A stretch of DNA of 5,861 nt from Candidatus Poseidoniaceae archaeon (lineage in GTDB: Archaea > Thermoplasmatota > Poseidoniia > Poseidoniales > Poseidoniaceae): contig JALRLN010000088.1 in NCBI GenBank assembly GCA_023254445.1, positions 1 through 5,861 of the forward strand. Direction: 5' to 3'. The notes beneath the pieces were generated by a model. That model was not told the DNA's origin. It did no database searches and saw only the letters and a program-made list of their open reading frames with translations. A program made the translations under genes and the position numbers. This document shows positions 1 through 5,387 of this stretch, piece after piece (positions within the stretch are counted from its first letter, which is position 1; each line of letters begins with the position of its first letter).

Positions 1-603
1 GCTCCCAAGCATGCGGTAGGTGATGCCAAGTTCAAGCCCGATGTACCCGCCGCCCACGATGACGAGGTGCTTGGGGATCTCCTGAAGGTCGAGGGCTCCA
101 CGGGACGAGATGACGTGCTCGCTGAACGGCATGAACGGGAGTTCGATGGGGACGCTCCCTGTGGCGAGGATGACGTGTTCAGCGTTGATGGTCATCGCAC
201 CGTCGCCGTCGCCGACGCGAACGGTCTTGGCGTCCATGAATTCGGCCCAGCCGTGCACCAGTTCGACGCCTGCCGTGCCGAGGAGCGTCTCTACGCCCTT
301 GTTCAAACGGTCCACGATCCCGTCCTTCCACGCCACAACCCCACCCATGTCGACGGTGGCGGGAGCGTTGAGCGAGATGCCCTGATGGCCGCCGTCTTCG
401 GCGTACTTGGCCAGTTTCTGAACGGTTTGAGCGACGTGAATCATCGCCTTCGATGGGATGCAGCCACGGATCAGGCAGGTGCCACCCGCGCGTTCCCCTT
501 CGACAATGACCGTGTCGAGTCCAAGTTGACCTGCACGGATGGCGGCGACATAGCCGCCTGGCCCGGCGCCAACGACAAGGACGTCACAGGAACGTTGCTT
601 CAT
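1..603 (-). CDS. lpdV: Dihydrolipoyl dehydrogenase (E3) of the BCKDH complex, 3' end cut by window edge
   Basis: This is a flavoprotein that reoxidises the dihydrolipoyl arm of E2 and passes electrons through FAD to NAD+. Only residues 1-201 of an expected 460 or so are present; the frame is still open at base 1. Visible parts are the N-terminal FAD-binding Rossmann motif GAGPGG (residues 12-17), the redox disulfide C43/C48 in GGTCLIRGCIPSK, the ATGS motif of the FAD domain (147-150), and the start of the NAD-binding domain with GGGYIGLELG (184-193). The stretch VAWKDGIVDRL (89-100) and the wording around it match Pseudomonas LpdV from memory, so this is the BCKDH-type E3 rather than a generic Lpd. 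The ATG at 603 is chosen because GAGGTG lies 6 bases upstream and the Rossmann fold starts immediately after it. The gene follows bkdB by 10 bases. The C-terminal His-Glu active-site pair lies outside the window. Confidence 0.95.
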   Translation of the reverse strand, partial: MKQRSCDVLVVGAGPGGYVAAIRAGQLGLDTVIVEGERAGGTCLIRGCIPSKAMIHVAQTVQKLAKYAEDGGHQGISLNAPATVDMGGVVAWKDGIVDRLNKGVETLLGTAGVELVHGWAEFMDAKTVRVGDGDGAMTINAEHVILATGSVPIELPFMPFSEHVISSRGALDLQEIPKHLVIVGGGYIGLELGITYRMLGS

Positions 604-609
604 TCCGGG

Positions 610-615
610 CACCTC
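610..615 (-). promoter_or_regulatory. Ribosome binding site of lpdV
   Basis: GAGGTG on the minus strand, 6 bases before the lpdV ATG. It shares two bases with the TGA stop of bkdB (616-614), so termination of E2 and initiation of E3 occur at the same spot, which suggests translational coupling. Confidence 0.7.
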
Positions 616-1882
616 ACATGAACAGGGTCGCCGGGTGCTCCAGCAGTGCCTTCAGGCGCTGCACCAGCATGGCGCCGTCCCACCCGTCGACCACGCGGTG
701 GTCGAAGGAGGAGGAGAGGTTCATCATGCGGCGGATTTCGATGCGTCCGTCCATGACCATCGGTCGCTCGACGGCCTTGTGGACCCCGAGGATGCCGACC
801 TCGGGCTTGTTGATGATTGGGGTGGCGCCAAGGCCGCCCATCGCCCCAAGGCTGGTGATGGTGAAGGTGGACCCCGAGAGTTGCTCGCTCGTCGCGCTTC
901 CGTTGCGTGTGGCTCCGACGACCTCGGCCATGGCGCTGGCTGCGCCCCACACGTCAAGGGCTTCGACGTGCTTGACCACGGGGACGTAGAGCCCACGTTC
1001 GGTCTGCGTCGCGATGCCAAGGTGGACGCCGTGGTGGCGGACCACCGTCATGCGGTCGTCGTGGTAGTGGGCGTTGCACACCGGGTGCTCCCCGAGCGCC
1101 TTGGAGAGCCCGAGCATGATGAAGGGCAGGAAGGTCAACTTCGGCTGCCCCTCGGCCCGCGTGGCGTTGAGGTGCTGACGAAGGGCCTCGAGGGCGGTCA
1201 CGTCGACCTCCTCAAAGTAGGAGAAGTGCGGGATGGTGGTGTACGAGGCCGTCATGCCCTCGGCAATGCGCTTGCGAAGGCCAGCGACCTTGATCTCCTC
1301 CGTCCCGGTACGCTTCATTCCAATCCGGCTGACCGGCGCGGTGCCGCCACCGGCGAGGTGCGCGTCAAGGTCTGCATGGGTGATGCGCCCCGCCGGCCCA
1401 CTGCCCGCCACACGTGCGAGGTCCACGCCCGATTCACGTGCACGTTGACGCACGGCCGGACTGGCAAGGGGACGAAGCCCTGGCACGACCGGGCTTGGGG
1501 TGGGTGCAGGAGGTGCCGCTTCGACCACGGGGGCAGGTGCGGCTTCTGGAGCAGGCTCCGGTGTGGGTTCTGGCGTGACGGCTTCTTCGGTGGGAGCGCC
1601 AGCCGTGTTGTGGTCCGCCAACGCGCTCGCGTTGCCGTCGCCCTCCACTTCGAACTCGATGCAGATGCCGCCGACCGGCAGGATGTCGCCGACCTCGCCG
1701 ACGCGCTGGAGGACCGTGCCGTTGACGGGGGAAGGGATCTCGACGGTCGCTTTGTCCGTCATGACGGAGAGAATGGGCTGGTCTTCCTTGACCACGTCGC
1801 CCACGGCGACCATCCATTCGACGACTTCGCCCTCCACGACGCCTTCTCCGATGTCGGGCAGCTTGAATGCGTAGATCCCCAT
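614..1882 (-). CDS. bkdB: Dihydrolipoyl acyltransferase (E2) of the BCKDH complex
   Basis: This is the structural core of the complex, moving the branched acyl group from its swinging lipoyl arm to CoA. The 422 residues show a complete E2 layout. The N-terminal lipoyl domain (about 1-80) has the lipoylated K44 in MTDKATVEIPSP. A flexible Ala/Pro/Glu linker follows (about 82-137). The peripheral-subunit-binding domain (about 138-176) contains ASPAVRQRARESGVDL and GSGPAGRI. The C-terminal acyltransferase domain (about 195-422) has the catalytic H395 and D399 in DHRVVDGWDG. There is one lipoyl domain, as usual for BCKDH E2. The DIGEG opening of the lipoyl domain and the neighbours favour the branched-chain enzyme over pyruvate or 2-oxoglutarate types. 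The start is supported by AGGAGG 8 bases upstream and by the lipoyl domain starting at residue 3. It begins 3 bases after the bkdA2 stop. Confidence 0.95.
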   Translation of the reverse strand: MGIYAFKLPDIGEGVVEGEVVEWMVAVGDVVKEDQPILSVMTDKATVEIPSPVNGTVLQRVGEVGDILPVGGICIEFEVEGDGNASALADHNTAGAPTEEAVTPEPTPEPAPEAAPAPVVEAAPPAPTPSPVVPGLRPLASPAVRQRARESGVDLARVAGSGPAGRITHADLDAHLAGGGTAPVSRIGMKRTGTEEIKVAGLRKRIAEGMTASYTTIPHFSYFEEVDVTALEALRQHLNATRAEGQPKLTFLPFIMLGLSKALGEHPVCNAHYHDDRMTVVRHHGVHLGIATQTERGLYVPVVKHVEALDVWGAASAMAEVVGATRNGSATSEQLSGSTFTITSLGAMGGLGATPIINKPEVGILGVHKAVERPMVMDGRIEIRRMMNLSSSFDHRVVDGWDGAMLVQRLKALLEHPATLFM

Positions 1883-1885
1883 GTT

Positions 1886-2896
1886 TCAGGCCTCCTGTGT
1901 GCGGCTGATGGCCTCGGCGATGCGGCCGGGGCTTGGAAGGTAATCCCATTCCGTGGTGTGCGGGAAGGGCGTGTCCCACCCCGTGACCCGCTGGATGGGG
2001 GCCTCGAGGTGCCAAAAGCACCGCTCCTGGATCGACGCGGACATTTCCGCGCCGAAGCCGCTCGTTTTCGGTGCTTCGTGGACAATCACGCAGCGACCGG
2101 TCTTGCGGACGGACTCCACCACGGTGTCGCGGTCCCACGGGACGAGGGTCTGAAGGTCGATGAGTTCGGCATCGACGCCGCTCTGTCGAATCCCTTCTTC
2201 GGCCACGTGAACCATGGCGCCCCATGCGATGACGGTGCAGGCTGCCCCTTCCTTCACGACGCGGGCCTGCTCAAGGGGAATGGTGTAGTGCTCTTCTGGC
2301 ACCTCGCCGTCGGGGTGGTTGTTCCACGTTGGGACGTTATGGGGGTCGCCGTAGAAGGGTCCGCGGTAGCAGCGTTTTGGTTCGAAGAACACCACGGGGT
2401 CGTTGCATTCGATGGCCGAGGCGAGGAGCCCTTTGGCGTTGTACGGCGTCGAGCAGTACACGACCTTGAGGCCGGGCGTGTGCGTGAATTGGGCCTCTGG
2501 GGATTGGGAATGGTGGTGTCCGCCCTTGATGCCGCCTCCGGCAGGGGTTCGGATGGTGACCGGCGTCCAGAATTCGCCCCCGGAGCGGTGGCGGAGTTTG
2601 GCCATCTCGTTGACGATCTGGTCGTAGGCGGGGAAGATGTAGTCGGCGAACTGGATCTCGCATACAGGCCTGAGCCCATTCAAGCCCATCCCGAAGGCAA
2701 TCGCGGCTATGCCCCCCTCCGACAGGGGAGTGTCGAAGACCCTGTGGGCACCGTGCTTCTCCTGCAGGCCGGCCGTGACGCGGAAGACTCCACCGACGTA
2801 TCCGACGTCTTCGCCAAACACGACGACGTTCTCATCGCGCTGCATCTGCAGGTCAATGGCCGAGTTGAGCGCTGCGATCATGTTCATTTTCGCCAT
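1886..2896 (-). CDS. bkdA2: Branched-chain 2-oxoacid dehydrogenase E1 beta subunit
   Basis: This is the beta half of the ThDP-dependent E1 (alpha2beta2), which completes the active site at the interface with E1alpha. It is 336 residues, a normal full length. It has the transketolase pyrimidine-binding domain (about 4-185) followed by the transketolase C-terminal domain (about 205-325). Key residues are E60 in DTPLSEGGI, the glutamate that activates the ThDP aminopyrimidine, and H129 in HSQSPEAQF, the conserved active-site histidine. GEDVGYVGGVFR, LRPVCEIQFADY and HLEAPIQRVTGWDTPFPH strongly resemble Pseudomonas BkdA2 from memory. The ATG at 2896 follows a GAGGTGAGG stretch and lies 9 bases past the bkdA1 stop. 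An alternative ATG three codons in (M4) is possible but less well placed. Confidence 0.95.
   Translation of the reverse strand: MAKMNMIAALNSAIDLQMQRDENVVVFGEDVGYVGGVFRVTAGLQEKHGAHRVFDTPLSEGGIAAIAFGMGLNGLRPVCEIQFADYIFPAYDQIVNEMAKLRHRSGGEFWTPVTIRTPAGGGIKGGHHHSQSPEAQFTHTPGLKVVYCSTPYNAKGLLASAIECNDPVVFFEPKRCYRGPFYGDPHNVPTWNNHPDGEVPEEHYTIPLEQARVVKEGAACTVIAWGAMVHVAEEGIRQSGVDAELIDLQTLVPWDRDTVVESVRKTGRCVIVHEAPKTSGFGAEMSASIQERCFWHLEAPIQRVTGWDTPFPHTTEWDYLPSPGRIAEAISRTQEA
1891..1896 (-). promoter_or_regulatory. Ribosome binding site of bkdB
   Basis: AGGAGG on the minus strand, 8 bases before the bkdB ATG at 1882. It lies entirely within the last codons of bkdA2, so ribosomes finishing E1beta uncover or reuse it. 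Confidence 0.75.
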
Positions 2897-2898
2897 GA

Positions 2899-2907
2899 CC
2901 TCACCTC
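2899..2907 (-). promoter_or_regulatory. Ribosome binding site of bkdA2
   Basis: GAGGTGAGG on the minus strand contains two overlapping GAGG cores. The first (2907-2904) overlaps the bkdA1 TGA stop; the second lies just upstream of the bkdA2 ATG at 2896. The first, extended as GAGGTG, is 5 bases from the start and has the better spacing. Confidence 0.65.
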
Positions 2908-4144
2908 ACTTCCCGAGTTCCTCACGCTGCTCTTGGACATGCCACGGGACCTCTTCGTACACTTCCGTGAAGATCGTGGAAGCGGGCGGGTACGGCCCGT
3001 TGGCGAGGTCGCCGTGGGTGCAGGCCTCCTTGTATGCGGCCATGACCTCGGCGTCGAGGCGCTCGATGAGGGCGCTGTGTTGGTCTTCGTCCCACAGGCC
3101 ACGGCCGATGAGGTGCTGCTTCAGCCGGTCGATGGGGTCGCCGCCGGGCCAGCACGTGTGCTCGTCCTGTGGACGGTAGGCGCTGGGGTCGTCGGACGAG
3201 GAATGGGCGCCAGCACGGTACGTGTAGACCTCGATGAAGGTCGGTCCGAGTCCGGCTGAGGCGCGCTGGCGGGCCCACTTCGTCACCGCGTACAGCGCGA
3301 GGAAGTCGTTGCCGTCCACGCGGAACGATGGGAGGTCGTAGGCGAGACCTCGCTCGGCGAACGTTCGGCCACCGGTCGCGAGGTTTGCGTGGGTGGAGAT
3401 GGCCCATTGGTTGTTGACCACGTTGAGGATCACGGGGGGCTTGAAGGTGGACGCGAAGTTCACCGCGTAATGGAAATCGCCCTGCGCCGAGGTCCCGTCG
3501 CCGAGCCAGGTGATGCATGCTTCGTCGAGGCCACGGTACGCGCTGGCCATGGCCACGCCGACGGCCTGAGGGAACTGGGTACCCACGGGGGAGGAGATGG
3601 AGATGAATCGTCCTTCGCGCCAGGTGTAGTGGACGGGCATCTGGCGTCCGCGGACGTTGTCTTCGAGGTTCCCAATGCAGTGGCAAATCATGCTCACCAT
3701 GTCGCGACCACGCACGAACTGCGCACCGGGTTGACGGTAGGATGGGAAGAGCCAATCGTGCTCCTCGAGGGCCATCGTTTGAGCGACGGCAATGGCTTCC
3801 TCGCCGAAGGAGCGCATGTAGAAGGACAGCAGCCCGGTTCGCTGCATCTTCATCATGCGGTCGTCGAAGGTGCGGAGCCGGACCATGTGCTCAAGCCCGA
3901 GCAGGAGTTCCTCTTCGGGGATGTCCGGCTCCCACTGGCCGGAGGCCACGTGGTCGTCGCCGAGGACACGGATGAGTCCACGGGCGTGCTCAGCGGTGTC
4001 TTGTGCGTCGCAATCGACGGAGGGGCGGGAGAGGTCGCCCGGCTGCTCGGTGAAGGCACCACCGAAATCAGGGCTGTCGCCGGGGCGGAACGGGGGCATC
4101 CCGATGGTGTAGGGAGCCTCGGTCGCGGTCAGGCGGTCAGGCAT
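2906..4144 (-). CDS. bkdA1: Branched-chain 2-oxoacid dehydrogenase E1 alpha subunit
   Basis: This is the ThDP- and Mg-binding half of E1, which decarboxylates 2-oxoacids of valine, leucine and isoleucine. It has 412 residues. The ThDP signature runs from GDG (215-217) to NN (244-245) in LNVVNNQWAIS, the standard spacing. The active-site loop is YRAGAHSSSDDPSAYR (309-324), with H314 as the catalytic loop histidine. The first 80 or so residues are an extension absent from pyruvate-type E1alpha but shared with Pseudomonas BkdA1: residues 41-76, beginning PSVDCDAQDTAEH and ending in WEPDI, align by eye. That extension, FYMRSFGEEAI and the SSSDDPSAYR loop point to branched-chain rather than pyruvate specificity. 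The ATG overlaps the lipA stop by one base (TGATG), and GGTGAGG lies 4 bases upstream, supporting the start. A shorter start at M16 would lose part of the conserved N-terminus. Confidence 0.95.
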   Translation of the reverse strand: MPDRLTATEAPYTIGMPPFRPGDSPDFGGAFTEQPGDLSRPSVDCDAQDTAEHARGLIRVLGDDHVASGQWEPDIPEEELLLGLEHMVRLRTFDDRMMKMQRTGLLSFYMRSFGEEAIAVAQTMALEEHDWLFPSYRQPGAQFVRGRDMVSMICHCIGNLEDNVRGRQMPVHYTWREGRFISISSPVGTQFPQAVGVAMASAYRGLDEACITWLGDGTSAQGDFHYAVNFASTFKPPVILNVVNNQWAISTHANLATGGRTFAERGLAYDLPSFRVDGNDFLALYAVTKWARQRASAGLGPTFIEVYTYRAGAHSSSDDPSAYRPQDEHTCWPGGDPIDRLKQHLIGRGLWDEDQHSALIERLDAEVMAAYKEACTHGDLANGPYPPASTIFTEVYEEVPWHVQEQREELGK

Positions 4145-5136
4145 CAGGCCTCACCACCGGAGGTCGACCTATGGGCGTGTCGGTCCGCCGCTGCCCCGCG
4201 TTGTACACGGACGGTGGCGCCCGGCATGTCGCCGTTCCAAGCAGCATCGGTGCAGGCGCGGAGCAGCAGTCCCGCCTTGAAGGAGGAGCGAACCAAGGGG
4301 CCGCTTGCGACCCCGAGGAAGCCAAGTTCGATGGCGTCGTCCGCCCAGTTTTCGAAGGCCTCGGGCTCCGGGTACCGGTCCACGGGAAGGTGCTTTTCGG
4401 AGGGGGCAAGGTACTGGCCAAGCGTGATCAGGTCCACACCTGCCTCTCGCACCAAGGCCATGGCCTCGGCGATCTCCTCGTCGCGCTCCCCCAAGCCGAC
4501 CATGATGGAGGTCTTGATCAGCAGGTCGGGGCGCAGCCGTCGTGCTTCTCGAAGGATGGAAAGGGATTGTTCGAAGGAGGCACGGTGGTCCCGCACCGTG
4601 CGGTCGAGCCTTGGGACGCATTCCACGTTGTGGGCAAAGACCCGCAGCGGTGCATCGTCCAGGAGCGCCCCCAGAGCGGCGAGGTCCCCAGCGAGGTCCG
4701 AGCAGAGGAGTTCGAGGGTGACGTCAGGGCAGCGCTCGGCGACGGCGTCGATGCACGCTCGGTAATGCGCAGCACCGCTGTCCACCAGGTCGTCCCTGTT
4801 CACCACGGTGATGACCGCGTGGCGAAGCGGCATCGAGGCCACGGCCTCGGCGAGGTGGTGCGGCTCGTCGGGGTCCAGCGGCGGGGCGCGCTTGATGGTC
4901 CCCACCGCACAGAAACGACAGCCTCGGGTGCATTCCTGGCCTGCGATCATGAAGGTCGCATCACCACTCGACCAGCAGTCGTGGACGTTTGGGCATCGCG
5001 CTTCCTCACAGACGGTGTGCAGCGCGTTGTCCTTCACGGCTGCTTTCGTGGCTCGGAAGGCCTCCATCGCCTCGCCGCTCGGCAGGGTCGTTCGGAACCA
5101 TGCCGGGAGGCGCGGACGCGGGGGGTCGGTGGCCAT
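4144..5136 (-). CDS. lipA: Lipoyl synthase (radical SAM)
   Basis: This enzyme inserts two sulfurs into protein-bound octanoyl groups to form lipoate, here most obviously on K44 of the E2 encoded three genes downstream. With the ATG at 5136 it is 330 residues (E. coli LipA is 321). The auxiliary 4Fe-4S cluster cysteines are C43, C48 and C54 (CX4CX5C), with the family's terminal RSS motif at 283-285. The radical SAM cysteines are C69, C73 and C76 in CTRGCRFC. VVNRDDLVDSGAAHYR and VFAHNVECVPRL are typical LipA segments. The start is uncertain: an in-frame ATG at 5160 adds 8 residues and neither has a convincing ribosome binding site. A TTG at 5223 is open but would run into the divergent small gene. 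The 42 residues after RSSFKA are longer than in E. coli. The stop overlaps the bkdA1 start, so it is probably the first gene of the operon. Confidence 0.94.
   Translation of the reverse strand: MATDPPRPRLPAWFRTTLPSGEAMEAFRATKAAVKDNALHTVCEEARCPNVHDCWSSGDATFMIAGQECTRGCRFCAVGTIKRAPPLDPDEPHHLAEAVASMPLRHAVITVVNRDDLVDSGAAHYRACIDAVAERCPDVTLELLCSDLAGDLAALGALLDDAPLRVFAHNVECVPRLDRTVRDHRASFEQSLSILREARRLRPDLLIKTSIMVGLGERDEEIAEAMALVREAGVDLITLGQYLAPSEKHLPVDRYPEPEAFENWADDAIELGFLGVASGPLVRSSFKAGLLLRACTDAAWNGDMPGATVRVQRGAAADRHAHRSTSGGEA
4149..4155 (-). promoter_or_regulatory. Ribosome binding site of bkdA1
   Basis: GGTGAGG on the minus strand, 4 bases before the bkdA1 ATG and inside the last codons of lipA. 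With the TGATG stop/start overlap this is a classic coupling arrangement. Confidence 0.65.
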
Positions 5137-5249
5137 CGTCAGCGGACGCCCGGTGGCCATGCCACGCCCACGGGCTGTGGAGCAAAAGGCTTCGTTCGGC
5201 GGGCGGAGGTGCAGCAAAAGCAATGTGGGGGCAGTTTGGTTTGCGTTTC
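5137..5249. promoter_or_regulatory. Divergent intergenic region, presumed promoters for lipA-bkd and the plus-strand unit
   Basis: This gap separates lipA (reading left) from the small membrane protein gene (reading right), so it must hold at least the operon promoter if lipA is the first gene. I could not identify a convincing bacterial -35/-10 pair or archaeal BRE/TATA box on either strand. The part from about 5210 to 5265 is more AT-rich than its surroundings. A plus-strand GGAGGT lies at 5205-5210, 12 bases before an ATG at 5223. The assignment rests on gene orientation only. Confidence 0.4.
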
Positions 5250-5263
5250 ATGTTTGAAAACAT
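5250..5263. repeat. Perfect AT-rich inverted repeat at the small-gene start
   Basis: ATGTTT-GA-AAACAT, two perfect 6-base arms around a 2-base centre, within otherwise GC-rich DNA. It covers the putative start codon at 5250 and lies in the divergent region. It could be an operator for a dimeric regulator, or simply coding sequence that happens to be palindromic. Confidence 0.35.
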
Positions 5264-5345
5264 CAGCATCCTCGCCATCGTGGTCGGCCTTGCCCTGCTC
5301 TTGCTTCTCGGATGGTTCGTCATGTCGATGTTCGGTGGGGAATGA
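5250..5345 (+). CDS. Small single-span membrane protein, unrecognised
   Basis: This is a 31-residue product starting MFENISILAIVVG. It has one hydrophobic segment (about residues 5-25) rich in Leu, Val and Ile, ending in GWFVMSMFGGE. I do not recognise a family. Third codon positions are mostly G or C, like the neighbouring genes, and the product is a coherent membrane helix with short acidic ends, which argues for a real gene. An alternative ATG at 5223 would add nine residues (MWGQFGLRF) and has GGAGGT 12 bases upstream, a slightly long spacing; those added codons look less typical. The ATG at 5250 has no ribosome binding site and would suit a leaderless message. The stop is 42 bases before the reductase gene on the same strand, so the two may be cotranscribed. 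A role cannot be given; a chance hydrophobic frame remains possible. Confidence 0.5.
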   Translation: MFENISILAIVVGLALLLLLGWFVMSMFGGE

Positions 5346-5387
5346 CGCCTGACGAGGGTTGATGAGCGCGCGCCCCGTGCTTGAGGC

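Noticed and set aside
635..3259. An 874-codon open frame on the plus strand, antisense to bkdB, bkdA2 and part of bkdA1
   Set aside because: It is codon-aligned with all three minus-strand genes, which happen to share one phase. Antisense stops there need the sense codons TTA, CTA or TCA, which are rare in this GC-rich coding style; the frame ends exactly at a TCA serine codon in bkdA1. The translation shows no recognisable domain, while the opposite strand gives complete conserved enzymes.
2906..4144. Pyruvate dehydrogenase rather than branched-chain enzyme
   Set aside because: The N-terminal extension of E1alpha, the SSSDDPSAYR loop, the LpdV-like E3 and the gene order all fit BCKDH better. 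Substrate breadth cannot be excluded from sequence.
3389..4765. A 458-codon plus-strand open frame antisense to bkdA1 and lipA
   Set aside because: Same phase and same codon-bias explanation. The opposite strand encodes proteins with intact active-site motifs.
5137..5223. Longer lipA start at the TTG at 5223
   Set aside because: It would need a rare start codon without a ribosome binding site. The added residues are not LipA-like, and it would collide with the divergent small gene's start region.
4171..5352. A 393-codon plus-strand open frame antisense to lipA and reaching into the divergent gap
   Set aside because: It has no domain or start signal and overlaps the small membrane gene in another frame. 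lipA on the other strand has both cysteine motifs intact.
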